This document shows positions 12,267 to 24,557 of a stretch of DNA of 64,000 bases, piece by piece (positions within the stretch are counted from its first letter, which is position 1; the number at the start of each line of letters is the position of its first letter). The notes under the pieces were generated by a model. It ran no database searches. It was given only the letters and a program-made list of their open reading frames with translations, and had not been told where the DNA came from. Origin of the DNA: Crotophaga sulcirostris (lineage: Eukaryota > Chordata > Aves > Cuculiformes > Crotophagidae); contig VYZB01000016.1 in NCBI GenBank assembly GCA_013397455.1, positions 3,485,153-3,549,152 of the forward strand, in the 5' to 3' direction. The translations under genes and the position numbers were made by a program.

Positions 12267-13215
12267 ACTTATTTATAATGACCAACAGAAAATAATTGTT
12301 AGATACTTCTATCTACAAATATCATTCTTGTATCCAAGCACTAATAATTGCTGTGTGATTATGTAGCCTGCATCGGTCTTAACACCTTTTCCTCACATTG
12401 CAAACCATGCTGTTATTGTTTTTGTAATGCAGTGTTTAGAGATCAATGTAAGTTTCAGGGCTCTTTTGTAGCGTGATTTCTCCAAAATCTAAGTAAAACA
12501 CCAGAAACCTTAAAGACATGCTTAAAACACATCTGACAAGGACAGGCAATGATCACAGCAGAGAGAAAACCTAGTGAAAATACCGCCTTATTTTATTATT
12601 CAAATAGAATGTGATCAATTACCTGCTTGCCCTTTATCTTACAGCAGTTTTCCATGAGCATTACAGTAAGTGAGTTCTGAACAGGAATTTTATTTACTGG
12701 AGAGCAATGACTGCATGGGCTGTTTCTGTGAGGATGTCTTTTATATAAGGGATTCAGTGGAAATAACGATACAAAGGATGAAATTGAAATGGACAGTCAG
12801 ATGATGAAACACGTGTAAGCTTAAATACGATCAAAATTATAACCACAAGAGAATTTTCGTGGTCCCTAGAAATAAGGAATTGTGACTTGGACAGAATGAT
12901 GAAAAAGGTCTCAGTGATGTGGTTTTGATTGACTGAAGTTACTCAGTGAAAGGGAGTTTGCAACTAGAAAAGAGCTGAGGATTTAGATCAAACTGTTAAG
13001 AAACATCAAATGTAAAATAAGGTAAGAGGGGTAAAGGAGGAAGGCAAAAAGAAGAGAAAAATAACAATTTCGTTCATTTTGGGGAAAGCAAACATACAAA
13101 CTGTGTAGAGTAAAATTAAGTACTTACTGCTCTAAAGAAATATGAACAATGTGAAAGAAAGGAGTAACTGCTTTGCAGTCTGCCTAGTTCAGAAATGAAA
13201 ATTACTATTTTGTTA
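12267..13215. other. Gene-free DNA, nothing recognised
   Basis: AT-rich single-copy-looking sequence with no recognised exon, repeat or RNA gene. Confidence 0.6.
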
Positions 13216-13305
13216 AGATTATAGGATAATTCAGGTAGAAAGGGACCTTAGGAGGCCCTAGTCAGACCTCTAACTCAAAACATGGTCAATTATGATTTCA
13301 GGTTA
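13216..13305 (-). mobile_element. CR1 3'-end fragment, old
   Basis: Read on the minus strand this resembles the last ~90 bases of a CR1: the + strand reads ATAGGATAATTCAGGTAGAA, then AGGGACCTTAGGAGGCC and a diverged TAGTCCAACCTCCTGCTCAAAGC-like stretch ending near CATGGTCAATTATGA. It is diverged, and the similarity fades into AT-rich DNA after about 13305. The boundaries are approximate. Confidence 0.65.
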
Positions 13306-15939
13306 TTGTTTTAATAATTCATATTAAAAATATTAAATAGTTTCTAATAATCTGACATCAGAAGATGAGACTAGTACCACTCCTATCACGGTCTAGAGAA
13401 TCTATACCGTGTGTATTTGGTGCTCCTCTGGATGAGCTTGCATGTAACAGCTACCAGATATTACATTGCTCATTTCATTATTAAATTTTCTTGTATTAAT
13501 GATACACAATCTCACAAGAGACTCTTTACGTCAGAAAGGAATATTGCATATCAAAGTATGCAAGGTTCTTGAGCTCCAAAGGAGATTCAACAAGGCATCA
13601 GGGTCTGACTATTTTATATATCAGGTTCATCAGCTGAGCTAGGAAGTGGGATGTCATATCCTGTTGTCTGCCTTCCTTCTGTATCTACTTAATGTCTAAA
13701 TTGCTTAAAATGTATTAGACTGAATATCGAGCAAGATATGGTGGAGAGAGAAAAGCAAATATGAGGAAGTTCAAGGAACAAATGAGACGTGCTGGTCAAA
13801 TCGCGACAGAGTCAGACAGATAGCAAAGTTCAAGGGAACAATGAGGTGATACTGGAAGGTGTGATAGGAATTGGCCTCAGACAGTTGCAACCTACTGTAA
13901 AGTTTTTTTGTGTATATCCTAGAATGTGGAAAAAAAATACTTTAAACAGGATTTTTGAAGGGCAAAATGGTATATTCATAGTACATGGCAGACAACAGAG
14001 TGGGAAGAGGCTGTATCAAAGTTTTACTGATCTTGCAGAAAGATCTCTGCAAGGGACTCATTCATCCACATAACTAAAACTCTTACTCAGTCTCTTTGTA
14101 CTGAACCCTTTCACTGAACCCTGCCACATCAAACATAGCAAACTTTCAGTGACTCTCTTTGCCACACTTCATAGCATATCTGGTATATTAAAAAGATATC
14201 TCTTCCCGACTCCAGTGAAGCCACTCATTGTTTATAACACAACACCTGGTTTAGTCTGGTGAAAATCTTTCCATTGGTCAACTCCTTGGATGCTGTTTAG
14301 TTAGTTGTCATTGTTGTGATATGACTTACACATCCATGAGGATATTTCCATAGTTCTTTATTCTAATACACCATACTTTTTTAAGATCCGTTATCATGAA
14401 TGTTTGATAGAATCCTTCCTTATATGTTTTTTGAAAAGTGTATCACATGTGAGGAGCCAACCACTGTTCCACACCCTATTTGTCTATTCTGCCGGAGTGC
14501 TATGTAAGTAATGGTATAAGAAATAAAAACCAGTGCCTCTGTAAGTGGAGGACTGATGCACCACTTTTTTACTTGAGGAAAATTATTTTGTCAAAAATTC
14601 CTCACTAGCTCTGTCAAGTAATCTTACTACAGGTTTTCGTTGTTTCTTGTAGAAGTAGCTCTTAAAAACCCTCAGCTGCAGCTTAATTCTGCTTATTGTT
14701 AAAAACTGCAGCAGTGAGTTGCATGTTCATACAGGCCTGAGTTTCCCAGCCTCATAGATGATGATTTTAAAGGTCTCATCATGTTAGCAAATAGATTCAG
14801 TAAATGAATGGAAGCATATTCATGAGTAGATTGTTTTGCCAGTGAAAAAAACAAAAGGTGTGACAGAAGCTCATGACATTTTGAAAACTGACTCCTCCTT
14901 CCACAAATAACCAACCAAAGAGAAAGGAGCCTTTTATGTTAAGCCCCCTACTGAGACCTAAAGCTTTGTTTAAAATAAATAACTACATGTAAGGAGTAAT
15001 CAAAATGCTGTAACACTAAAAATTTCTGTTTATATCCAGTTTATTACAGTAATCATCCAGCAGAATTACAAAAGAAAGGTTTGTTTTCTGGTCTTAGCTC
15101 AGTCTCAGGGTACCTTGTAAACCTCTTTACACTTCTAGGTATCCGAGCTTCCCCGTGCTTAAAAGAGAATAATAGTTCTTCACTGACTGGGAGACAGTTT
15201 CGGTGGCAATCACGATAATATAGCACAATCAAATATCATGTGAAAATTTAACACCATGCAGATTGAAGACAACACTTGACAAAATGAAGAACCTCCCTGG
15301 TACATGGCACTGGTATCCTCTTGTGAAAATGAATATTGAGGTATAAAAAGGATAGTATGCAAACAATGTCTCATTGATTAACACTTCTAAAAAGAAAATT
15401 AATTGGTTTTTAACTAATGACTGAAAATATTTTAAACCAAAGGATGATTCACTATAAATGTCATGGTGTAAAAATTTAAACAATAAAATCAACTCTAAAT
15501 GAAATTTTCCATTGAAAGTCCACATGCTTTTCTGCTGCTGATGAAGAGCAACTGCTTTTTGTGTGAATATCAGTCAATAACAATGAACTTTTGCATTATT
15601 CGCTCTTTGGCAGAGCATTTGTGATTTTCTTTCCTGTGTTTCATTTATGGGGTTTGTGCTTTGGTTTTGTTTTTGCTATTTTTAATGGAAGTATAAAGAA
15701 AATATAGAGTCTTTATTTGATTGTATGTATATAATAAAGCAATACACCAAATTACCACCACAGACTAGATAAAATATATTTTCTTCATGTGATAGTGCAG
15801 TTTGGGATGGGAAATGACCCAGGGACCAGTGATTAAAAGCATAAAATCCAAACAATTCTAAAAGAATAATTTTTCTTGATGCTCATAAGATGTCTATAGA
15901 ATATTTTTTTGCCACTGAGGTGTGTCTGAGATGTGAGGA
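13306..15939. other. Gene-free DNA, nothing recognised
   Basis: There is a chance frame of 94 codons at 13789-14073 and another of 98 codons on the minus strand at 15229-15525. Neither shows a domain, signal peptide or splice-flanked structure. No interspersed repeats seen. Confidence 0.55.
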
Positions 15940-16470
15940 ACATTAACAATGAGGAGGGCTTTAGGTCAGGATCACTCTGCATCATAGATGGCATTATCTG
16001 CTGATTTAGCCAGGCTGAAAACTGCTGAAAAATAATCCTTTTTGTGCCCTTGTCAGTGGCTTTGGCCTAGAGTAATAGAAAATCGGCTTTACCTGAGTCA
16101 GATAATCATTACAAAATGAATTTTGTTCTTGACTCACAGAAATAATTGGGAGAAAAATATATTTGATAGGTGTGATGAATATTATTTTAAGTTAAAGCTT
16201 ACTGAGATGTATAAAATACTAAGTGCTACTGGTAATTGAGCAACTCTATGCAACTGTAAATTAGCTGCTTGAATTGAAAATAGATGATTACTGAAAGCGC
16301 TTTTTCCCCCTAGAAAACTTGCTGTTCTCCTTTTCCTTAGCATTCACAAAGGGCATTCAGTTAATCATACTGAGGTCTCTCCCTTAGTGCTGCAGTAGCT
16401 GATTACCCAGCAGGAGGTGCAGTTCCAGCAGGGTAAGTCAGAATGGTGTTGGTCGTTCCCTGGGGAGGGA
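15940..16470. promoter_or_regulatory. Candidate conserved non-coding regulatory element
   Basis: This patch combines two perfect AP-1 sites (TGAGTCA 16094-16100 and TGACTCA 16130-16136) with a TAATCATTA homeodomain-type palindrome between them (16103-16111). Other TAAT-core motifs lie nearby, and a weak CTCF-like string is at 16407-16422. No coding frame or repeat explains the segment. The call rests on motif texture alone; no conservation data were available. Confidence 0.28.
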
Positions 16471-19400
16471 CATCCTGTAAAAACACCAAGGTTGAGAACT
16501 GTCATATTCACAGCAGTAGGTGCATTTTCGTCAGAAATTAATGGAGCAAGCTGGGCAAAAATGTTTTTTAAACTAGATCTTCCCTAGAGTAAGATGCAAA
16601 TTCAAAGCTCTTTTGAAGCATTGGAATGAAAGTTGAAGATGAGACTTTTTAGTTTTTGACATTGATAAAGTAGGCAACACTAGCACTACGAATATTAAAT
16701 TGAAATGGAGGATAAGTGGGGCAGATCTTATTCAAGCAGCTCCCAAATGCAGTCCTAACTATTTCAGAGCTAGTTTAACTAAGGTGCTTTTAATTACACT
16801 TGCTTTTGTTGCAGGATACCTGTCACAGATTTCCTTCCTTCCATTTCTTATTGTTGAACAACAATGCTAGATTTTTTTCCTGAGGGAAGCAGATTGAAAG
16901 TAATCTTGCCAACTAGAGTCCATCCAACAAAAGAGGGTTTGAAAAAGGAGTGAAGCTTTGAGATGCAGAATTTTTTTCAGTGGCAATCTGTGTGCTGTTC
17001 AGCAGCGAGCAGCAGTTCTGGGCGGTTTTCACTATTGTAGCAAATGCAGCACAAAGTGATTGTGATCTGTTTACAGAAAGATTTTACAGAAACATCGAGC
17101 ACCTTCTTTGCTTTTTCCTCTTGAACAAAGGTATAAGAAGGGTCTGTTTATAATACACAGTGCCTACTGATTTCTTAATAATAAAGATAAATCCTTAAGA
17201 TTGTCTCTAATAGATTATGTAAGACCTGTACAATGCAGTCACAAGCTCCCCCTCCCACGTGTTTTCAGCTCCAATGGTCTTACCCTCTTTTCTTTGCTCT
17301 GGCTCAGTATTTCTTTTTTTTCCCCTTCTCATTTGATTCCTGTATAAGTTCTTGCAGTGTGTCTATTGCTAATGGGTTACATGAATGGCCAGACCTGAAA
17401 TCCACCTGCCAGAGAGCTAGATAATAGATGTAAAAAAAAAAAAAATAGAAAAAATGAGAAGAAAAAAGAAAAAAAAATTCTCCATTACTTTCTTTTTAGT
17501 GTGCCGTAATACTTAGCTCAAGGACTTCCTGATGTAGAAGTGATATCTTTGTGCGAGAGTATTCCATTAAGTTTACATAGTCGGCCTTCATTCCTTCTTG
17601 AACAAACAGGTCCTGCTATTCCTAAATGACAATCCACTCTCTAAAACAGAATTAAAAATGTCACTGAAACTGTGCAGAAACAAAAAGCTTGCAAGACTTT
17701 ACTTGGGTTTTGTTTATGCAGATTTTTATTACATCTGTGCAGTATTTACTATCATGTAAATACTATTACAGTCAAATATATAGTTAAACTAATGACCTTT
17801 AAAATAATTCTAGTATACTGTTTAGTAGTCATTAACTTTCATAAAATATTACCCTCAATTTCACTTGTCACTGGATCTGTAAAAATATTTCCAGCTTTTT
17901 ATTTAAGGCATACACATCTGATAAGCCAACCATAAATGAATCCCTCAGTATTAGATATCTTTTTAAAATAGCTTTTATTTCCTCTTTATGCTTGGTATAC
18001 ATAACATATTTTCATATCGATAAGTAAATTATGATCTGATATTTCTAGAAAACAAGGACAGCATATGAGATGACAAATGTGAAAGATTACATCAGTTAGG
18101 AGATCTGTGTCATCAAACAGTATATAAACACTAGTGTCATATCTCCAAAAGTCAAGTGACAAGGCCTTCATTGTTCTTTAATAGGACTCAGTTGTTCATG
18201 AACATATGGGAAGCTATCTTATTAATAAAAATTTTCCTCACTAGTCATCTTCATTCTGCCAGATTGTAAATTATGCAGCCAGAGTGAATTAGAGTTAACT
18301 CATTATTTCCAGACATTCTGAGATTTTTCTGTAAAGAAATTAACCTAGGCAGTTTCTAGCTTCTCTCTAGACATTTTCTTTGGTAAATTCATTGCATACT
18401 TCCATTAATGTGCTTAAGGATAAATAAACTTTAAAACCCAGTGTGAAATAATAGGAGACTGATATGTTGAAACAATAGGCAGGAGATCTCAAGTATCTAA
18501 TCAGCCCACTCACACAAGGAGACGGGTCCAAGTCAAAACTCTAGACTGAAGATTCCCTAGACTGCAGTGCAGACCTAAGTCAAATTTTGCAGTCTGAGAT
18601 AATTTCTTTTAATACCTTCCAATTAATTCTAATTTCAGTTGCAAAATAAATGTTGTATTGAAGTCTACACACACATTAAATATGCATATTTAAAGGAGTA
18701 TATCCTCCTTGACAGCAACGCCCTTTAATATATTGCAGTGTTTAAATTTAGATATTTGAGGCTCCCACTAGACAACAAGTTATTAAAACATCTGCCTTTC
18801 CATAAGCCATTCTGTTCTCTGCCATTCCACATGTCCTTTTCTACTTCACCAGGCAAAATTGCCCAATCTAAATTTCAGCTCAAGTGTTTGATGGCTTTCA
18901 CGCTGAGCTCAAACTGTTAGTGCTTCCCTGAGAGAATAGAATTGAAACGGGATTTAATCTAAAATAACAAAATAGAATAAAGGTTTTACATATAAATAAG
19001 TAATGCCCTGTATATTTTTATGCACATTTTTCTTTGTTGGATTTTGCATGCAGTGAAGTTAAATGTTAAAATGCATAGATAATCCAGTGCTGACAGAAAA
19101 GAATGTTAGTGCATGTTGTCTATGTGCTCTATCCTAAAGTACATTTTAATTCAAATCCATAGTAACAGGTACAACAAAATGGACTGCAAAAATAGTATGT
19201 CTAGTGGTATCTTTGTCTCAGACTGCTGGGTGCCTGTTTGCTTTTTTTTTTTAAACAGTTTTATTTTCAAATAACATTCCAAAGCCATTACAAGCATGCT
19301 GTCCAGTATTTTCAGTTACTATCGATAGTTGGGGGGTTATATGCTCACTGTTTATGGAAGATTCATACTTGGAACTGGATTTTTTTTGTAGAATGTGACC

Positions 19401-19689
19401 AGTTCACTTTATAATAGTAAAACAATATAATGAACTACTTGTTAGCAATAGATGTTTCAATATTTAGTGATGGGATATTAAAAAACCCTCTGATCTTCTG
19501 CAGTAAAAAAAATACGTGGTTGATTCACACTGCTAACTGAAATTGTGTGCTTGACAAATGAAACAGAGCAGTGTCAAGCTGTTGTTGCTTACCTTGCCAT
19601 TTTTTCTACATATAGATAAATGACCATTAATCACAGCTTCTTAGAAAACAAAAAGTTTAGTTTTGTTATCATTCTTGTAGCAATGAAGG
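16471..19689. other. Gene-free DNA with A-rich tract
   Basis: No exon or interspersed repeat recognised. It includes an A-rich low-complexity stretch at 17432-17477 and a T10 run near 19242. Chance frames of 60-87 codons occur, without features. Confidence 0.6.
17432..17477 (+). repeat. A-rich low-complexity tract
   Basis: Nearly uninterrupted adenines with a few G and T. It is not attached to a recognisable SINE or processed pseudogene, so it does not look like a retroposon tail. Confidence 0.8.
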
Positions 19690-20168
19690 CTTACCTGATA
19701 CTGGGGAGCAGCATAACCAGCAGGTCGAGGGAAGTGATTATTCTTCTCTGTTCAGGACTTTTGTCCAGTTCTGTCACCCAGCTGCAAGGGAGAATAACAA
19801 ACTGAGCGTGATATACAAACAGAAGCTGAGGAAAGTGGGTTTCTTCACCTTGCAGAAGGGAAGACTAAGAGAAGATCTGCTTACTGTTCTCAGCTGTATC
19901 ATGGTGGACAACATGGAGATGCATATGGGAGATGTGTAGTAAAAGGACAAGAGGCAACAGCAACAAAGGAAGTCCCAACTAATGTAAGAATTCTTTTTCG
20001 CCAGGTGAGAGGGGCTAAGATGTGGAACAGGGTGCCTCAGATATTCAAAACTGGACTGGAGAAAGCCTTAGGAAACATGTTATAACTTTGGAATGTGTGT
20101 TTGAGCTAGATGACTTCCAGAGATCCTTTCCAATCTGAACTATTCTGAAATTCTGTTCTGTGATTCAT
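19690..20168 (+). mobile_element. CR1 3' portion, strongly decayed
   Basis: A + strand CR1 remnant. At 19706-19765 a frame reads SRSREVIILLCSG, matching the CR1 ORF2 block normally read as SRSREVILPLYSA. At 19827-19880 a frame resembles ELGLFSLEKRRLRGDL (here KVGFFTLQKGRLREDL). After several stops, a CR1-like 3' end follows at about 20020-20168: GTGGAACAGGGTGCCTCAG, GAGCTAGATGACTTCCAGAG, GATCCTTTCCAATCTGAAC, and a degenerate ATTCTGTTCTGTGATTC terminus. The divergence is greater than in the copy near 24.2 kb, so it is probably older. The left boundary is approximate. Confidence 0.85.
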
Positions 20169-23100
20169 CTCACAAACAAATTGCTAAGAAAAGCCTTTGA
20201 AACAAAAAATTTTCACTTCGGGATTCACACCTTCAGATACTGATTCTCTTTTTTAACTCCATGCTTCTGTTCTGCAGTCTACACACTGTAGACAATTTAT
20301 CTGCATGGTATTCAGGCTGTGCAGTTCTAATTGTATCATTGATGTCATACAGTAACACACAGGCAAACTTCAAACATTCCATAAGGCAGTCATTTTTCCA
20401 GGTATTAAATATGGGTATAACTTTAGGAGAGCAAGTGTTTGCCTGTGCCCTATATGATGTTATGACTGTGCATATGTAGCACCAAACCACTGACTGCTAA
20501 AATTACTACAATTGTATGTTTCCCATATCACTCAGACAGACATGAGCTGAAACTTGTGTGTGGAATAGTCAACCTTCCATTTAACCAGATGAATTACAGA
20601 TCTGAACACTGGAATTCCAAGCAGCTATAACCTTATGATGAATAATAAAATAAAATTTTCAATTTAATTCAATTGTTCCATAAGGCTGTTTTCAAAATCT
20701 TTTACCTTAAAACATTGGTCAGTTGTCAAAGTATGAGCCTATAGCATGAGCATTTCATTAATTGTTATCTAATCAGACTATTTAATCATACTTTTTCATG
20801 GAAAACAAATTTTACAGAACATAAATTACCTCAAATAGAACAAATGTACCCCAGAAATTTTTGTAACTTCCTAACTTCACCTAAATTCTAGAACTGGAAA
20901 TGTGAAGTTGTTTGCAGTTAAGAGAGTAAAATCCAAGTCATACCGTCTATTACTTCTGTGAACTTGAACAAGTAGCCATTTATTGCATCAGTCACTAATA
21001 TTTCCCACTTACCCTTGTTCAAGCAGAGTCCTGTGAGAAGAGATGGTTCTCCTATCCTTAAGGTGTAAGCATAGGAACCAGAGCAGAAAAATTCCAACAG
21101 CGAATATCTTGTCCACTAGTGTACAATATGAAAGTGGAAAACTGTTATAAAAAGGGTCCCTTATGAGATATGAAGGACAAATATGAAACTACTCCTTATC
21201 CGTTCTACTGCATTTTCTACACTTGGCAGTACACTACACATGCTGTAGGTGGTATAAACATACCATCTTTTCTAATCTGGAAAGTGTCATGAATCATTTT
21301 TTTCTTATCTACTCTGTGACTTTTTGTAGCTTGTCCCATGCATCCCACTTGTGCAAAGCCCCACACTTCAGTGAAACATCATTTCCTTTGCAGTCAGTAA
21401 TTTAACATTCCAGTGGGCTGGTAAGATGAGCACTTCAGAGAATGGTTTGATTTTCCAAATGTGAAATGTCTACATAGGGCAAATGTACTAAATTACTTAC
21501 TACCTTTGGCTGCCATGCTCAGCAGATGAAGCTTAGCTGAAGTATTATTACCTTTCTTGATGACATGAAATCATTAAAACACTTCTCTGTGGCTTGAGAT
21601 ATAGTTTTAACACTTGCAGGAAATGAGAGTTTTAGAAAGTCTGGTGCTGTCAGCTTGTAGATTATCAGACACACAGCATGTGCCTGCAGACTACAGCAGT
21701 ACTGTTTAACTTTGTGAGGCATGAACAGATCGAAGACCCCATAAAATGTGTTCTGAAAAAAGAAACAAATCATAGCTGTAGTAAAGAATCAGGTGGCGTA
21801 ATTGTATTTCTGGTAGAAATTAGAATAATGGATATTAATCTTGAAGGAGGATTATTATTTACCCGTTTGTTGTAGCTTGGAGTTTCTGTTCTGCATCTGT
21901 CAAGCACAAAATCACAAAAATTACCATTCATTTCCTTAATCTACACCCTTTCTGAGCCTTCATGGCAATATTAAAATTTTTTTATTATTATTTTTAATCA
22001 ACTTCTATTATTCTGCTGAGTTATCTGTATTAATGAAGAATAATGTGCAAAAAATTAGACATTGTTTTCGTGAAAGTTTTAAGGACATTTTAAGGCTACT
22101 AACATGATATTTAGTGCTGCATATTGAAATAATGTAAGCAGGTGAGTAGAAAGCTCATAATAATTATATGTGTGACCCCCAATATAGCTATTTTTTCATT
22201 TTTCCTTTTCTGTGTAACCTAGCATATTGCCCGTTTCCCCAAATTTATTAATATCCTGTGGATACAGTGCTTGTTTGAAGCTGAATGTAAGTCCACAAGC
22301 TCCCAATTATTTTCAATTTTGCACTTGTTTGATTAGAGTGCTATTGTCTGTAATTTTTACACTTTTTTTGAATCTTCAAAGTGCATGATTCATGCCTTGA
22401 AAACGAGTTGTTTTGTGTTTCTCAGCATTGCTTTTTTTTTATCCCTGCCAGTTATAACCTGATAACCTGATTTCATACTGTGCTTTAGCACAACAATACA
22501 GTCATCAAACTAAAGCAACACAGTAAGTGGGCACATTAGCCATCATTTTACTTGATCACTTGGGAGAGATTAAATTTATTCATTTTCAGAACAGATAATG
22601 AAATATTTAAAACACGTTAGAGTAAACGGTGGCAGCATTTTGGAGTTTTGATATACTTGTTGCCAAAGCTGTATACTATATACTGCACATGTAAGACGTG
22701 CAGATGTTTGGGAAATTTCTGCAGGTTGGGTTTGTTGGTTTTTTGGGGTTTTTTTTTGATAGACTCATTTGCATTTAGTTTATCTAAAGTGAAATCCATT
22801 CAATTTTATTGAACTGTAATTCTGGTAATTTACAATATTTACATGCTGTGGTTAGATTGAAATCAGTCCTTAATTCAAATTCAATCTAAATTTACAGCAT
22901 AGTAATTAGGGCTTTGTAACTGACACTAGGGGCCTATTGATTTAATGAAAAACTTAACCTTACAGTAAGTGTTTAATTAGTTGCTGCAGTAGATTCTACG
23001 CTGTCCTAAATTGTGGACTTTAGAGAATTAGGTACTAATTTAAATTACATTCCTATATAAAGATCAGAACTATTTTTTAAAAGAGCGTGTAGCCCTACAG

Positions 23101-24187
23101 ATGAATTAATTTCTCAGTCTTTGAAAAGGATAACAGGAAAAGGCAGTAATGAAAGCGGTTGCCTACTCTGCCTGAATGCAGATAAAGCCATGTCAGGTAT
23201 CCTGTAAATGACTACCTACCTAGATAAAATACTGCTTTAAAGAGTTAAAACGAAAAAAAAAAAAAAAAGAAAAAAAAGAAGTCAGTGTGATTTGCTTCAT
23301 GGAAATTTCTGCCAGGCAATAAAATTTGAAATGACATATAAGACTACCTACTTAAACTGTCTTCTTCAAGCTAAAATGAAGAAAAAAATCTAACTATAAA
23401 GTCCAATATGTTTGTATTCATAACTGAACAGATATATGACAGAAAATGAGGGTAAACATCCATTTTCTACACAGAAAATGATGTTTTCATTTACGAACAA
23501 AATGTAGTAAGAAGATATTGTATTTCTCCAATTCCATAAAAATTCCCAATCTAGATCAATACTGTAAGTTTGTAGGTTTAGAAAGAGTGAATTGCCAGTA
23601 ACAGCAGGTGTTTGTTTCTTCCTGTTTCTCCACCTTTTGTTATTATGGCTTAGTACAGCATGGACACCAAATCATAAGCTGGAAGTGACTCTGTTATCCT
23701 CACGATCTGCTATTAACATTTTGGCTTGATGTATAGTCACTGGAACTAATTACAGTTCATCAGCAAAATGTCAGTACACACTTATCTCAAAGCCCTTGCT
23801 TTTATCCCTCTTTACTGGTAAGTAAACTCTTCTGGAGCAGTAGTGGCATTACAGCTTTTTGCCTTATTCCTTGTGGGTATTCTTCTGGCCCCTGGTAAAT
23901 CTGAAGTATTTTGTACTACGGACTCCTAACACGCAAAGTTTTAGTGAGCCATAAATTTTATGTCCCAAAAGTATCACCTAGAAGGTCATCAATGTTTTCA
24001 GTAATTATGATTGTACTTCTTATTTGTGTAATCAACCTGAATTCATGACCCATTTACACCCTACACTTGATTTTGCGGGGGAAGCGGAAAAGACCACTCA
24101 ACCAAGCATTACTATGTTATATTGCATATATTACATAAAGATCAAGCTAAAATTAAACAAGGGCCCATAAATTTGACATTCCCAGGA
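20169..24187. other. Gene-free DNA
   Basis: No exon or interspersed repeat recognised. It contains a T/G-rich run at about 22725-22760 and an A-rich tract at 23252-23281. Short inverted repeats at 20963-20972/21014-21023 and 22852-22861/22880-22889 are about as frequent as chance allows. Confidence 0.6.
23252..23281 (+). repeat. Homopurine A-rich tract
   Basis: Thirty bases of A with a few G, with no pyrimidine. Simple low-complexity sequence. Confidence 0.85.
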
Positions 24188-24557
24188 AGTGGCTGAAGTC
24201 ACTTGGCCTGTTCAGCCTGGAGAAGACTGAGGGGGGATCTCATAGCTGTTTGCTGCTTCCTCATAAGGGAAGGAAAAGGAGCAGGCGCTGATTTCTTTTC
24301 TATGGTGACCAGTGATAGGACCCAAGGGAATGACAGGAAGATGTGCCAGAGGAGGTTTAGGTTCAATATTAGGAAAGGGTTCCTCACGCAGAGAGTAGTG
24401 GAGCACTAGAACAGAAGCCTGACAACATTCTAGAAGCATTTGGACAATGCCCTCAGACACATGGTGTGAATTTTGGGGTTGTCCTATGCAGGGACAGAAG
24501 TTGGACTCAGTGATCCTTTTGGGTCCCTTCCAACTCAGGTCATTCAATGATTCTGTG
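24188..24557 (+). mobile_element. CR1 3' end, better preserved copy
   Basis: A + strand CR1 truncated to its last ~370 bases. The frame starting near 24203 gives the C-terminal ORF2 blocks RLRGDLIAV, SDRTQGNDRKM, RFRFNIRKGFLTQRVVEH, and then hits a TAG at 24407-24409 where CR1 usually has a Trp codon. The 3' untranslated part is typical: TTGGGGTTGTCCTATGCAGG, ACAGAAGTTGGACTCAGTGA, TCCTTTTGGGTCCCTTCCAA, ending CATTCAATGATTCTGTGAG with the CR1 terminal octamer-like repeat. It is among the less diverged copies in the window. No target site duplication is obvious, in keeping with CR1 habits. Confidence 0.94.

Noticed and set aside
19318..19329. 12-base perfect palindrome ACTATCGATAGT
   Set aside because: More than a dozen 12-base palindromes are expected in a window of this size.
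20963..21023. 10-base inverted repeat CTTGAACAAG / CTTGTTCAAG
   Set aside because: A few such pairs are expected by chance in 64 kb. No stem extension or RNA gene features.
22852..22889. 10-base inverted repeat TTAGATTGAA / TTCAATCTAA with an 18-base loop
   Set aside because: Chance-level frequency. The arms do not extend into a miRNA-like hairpin.
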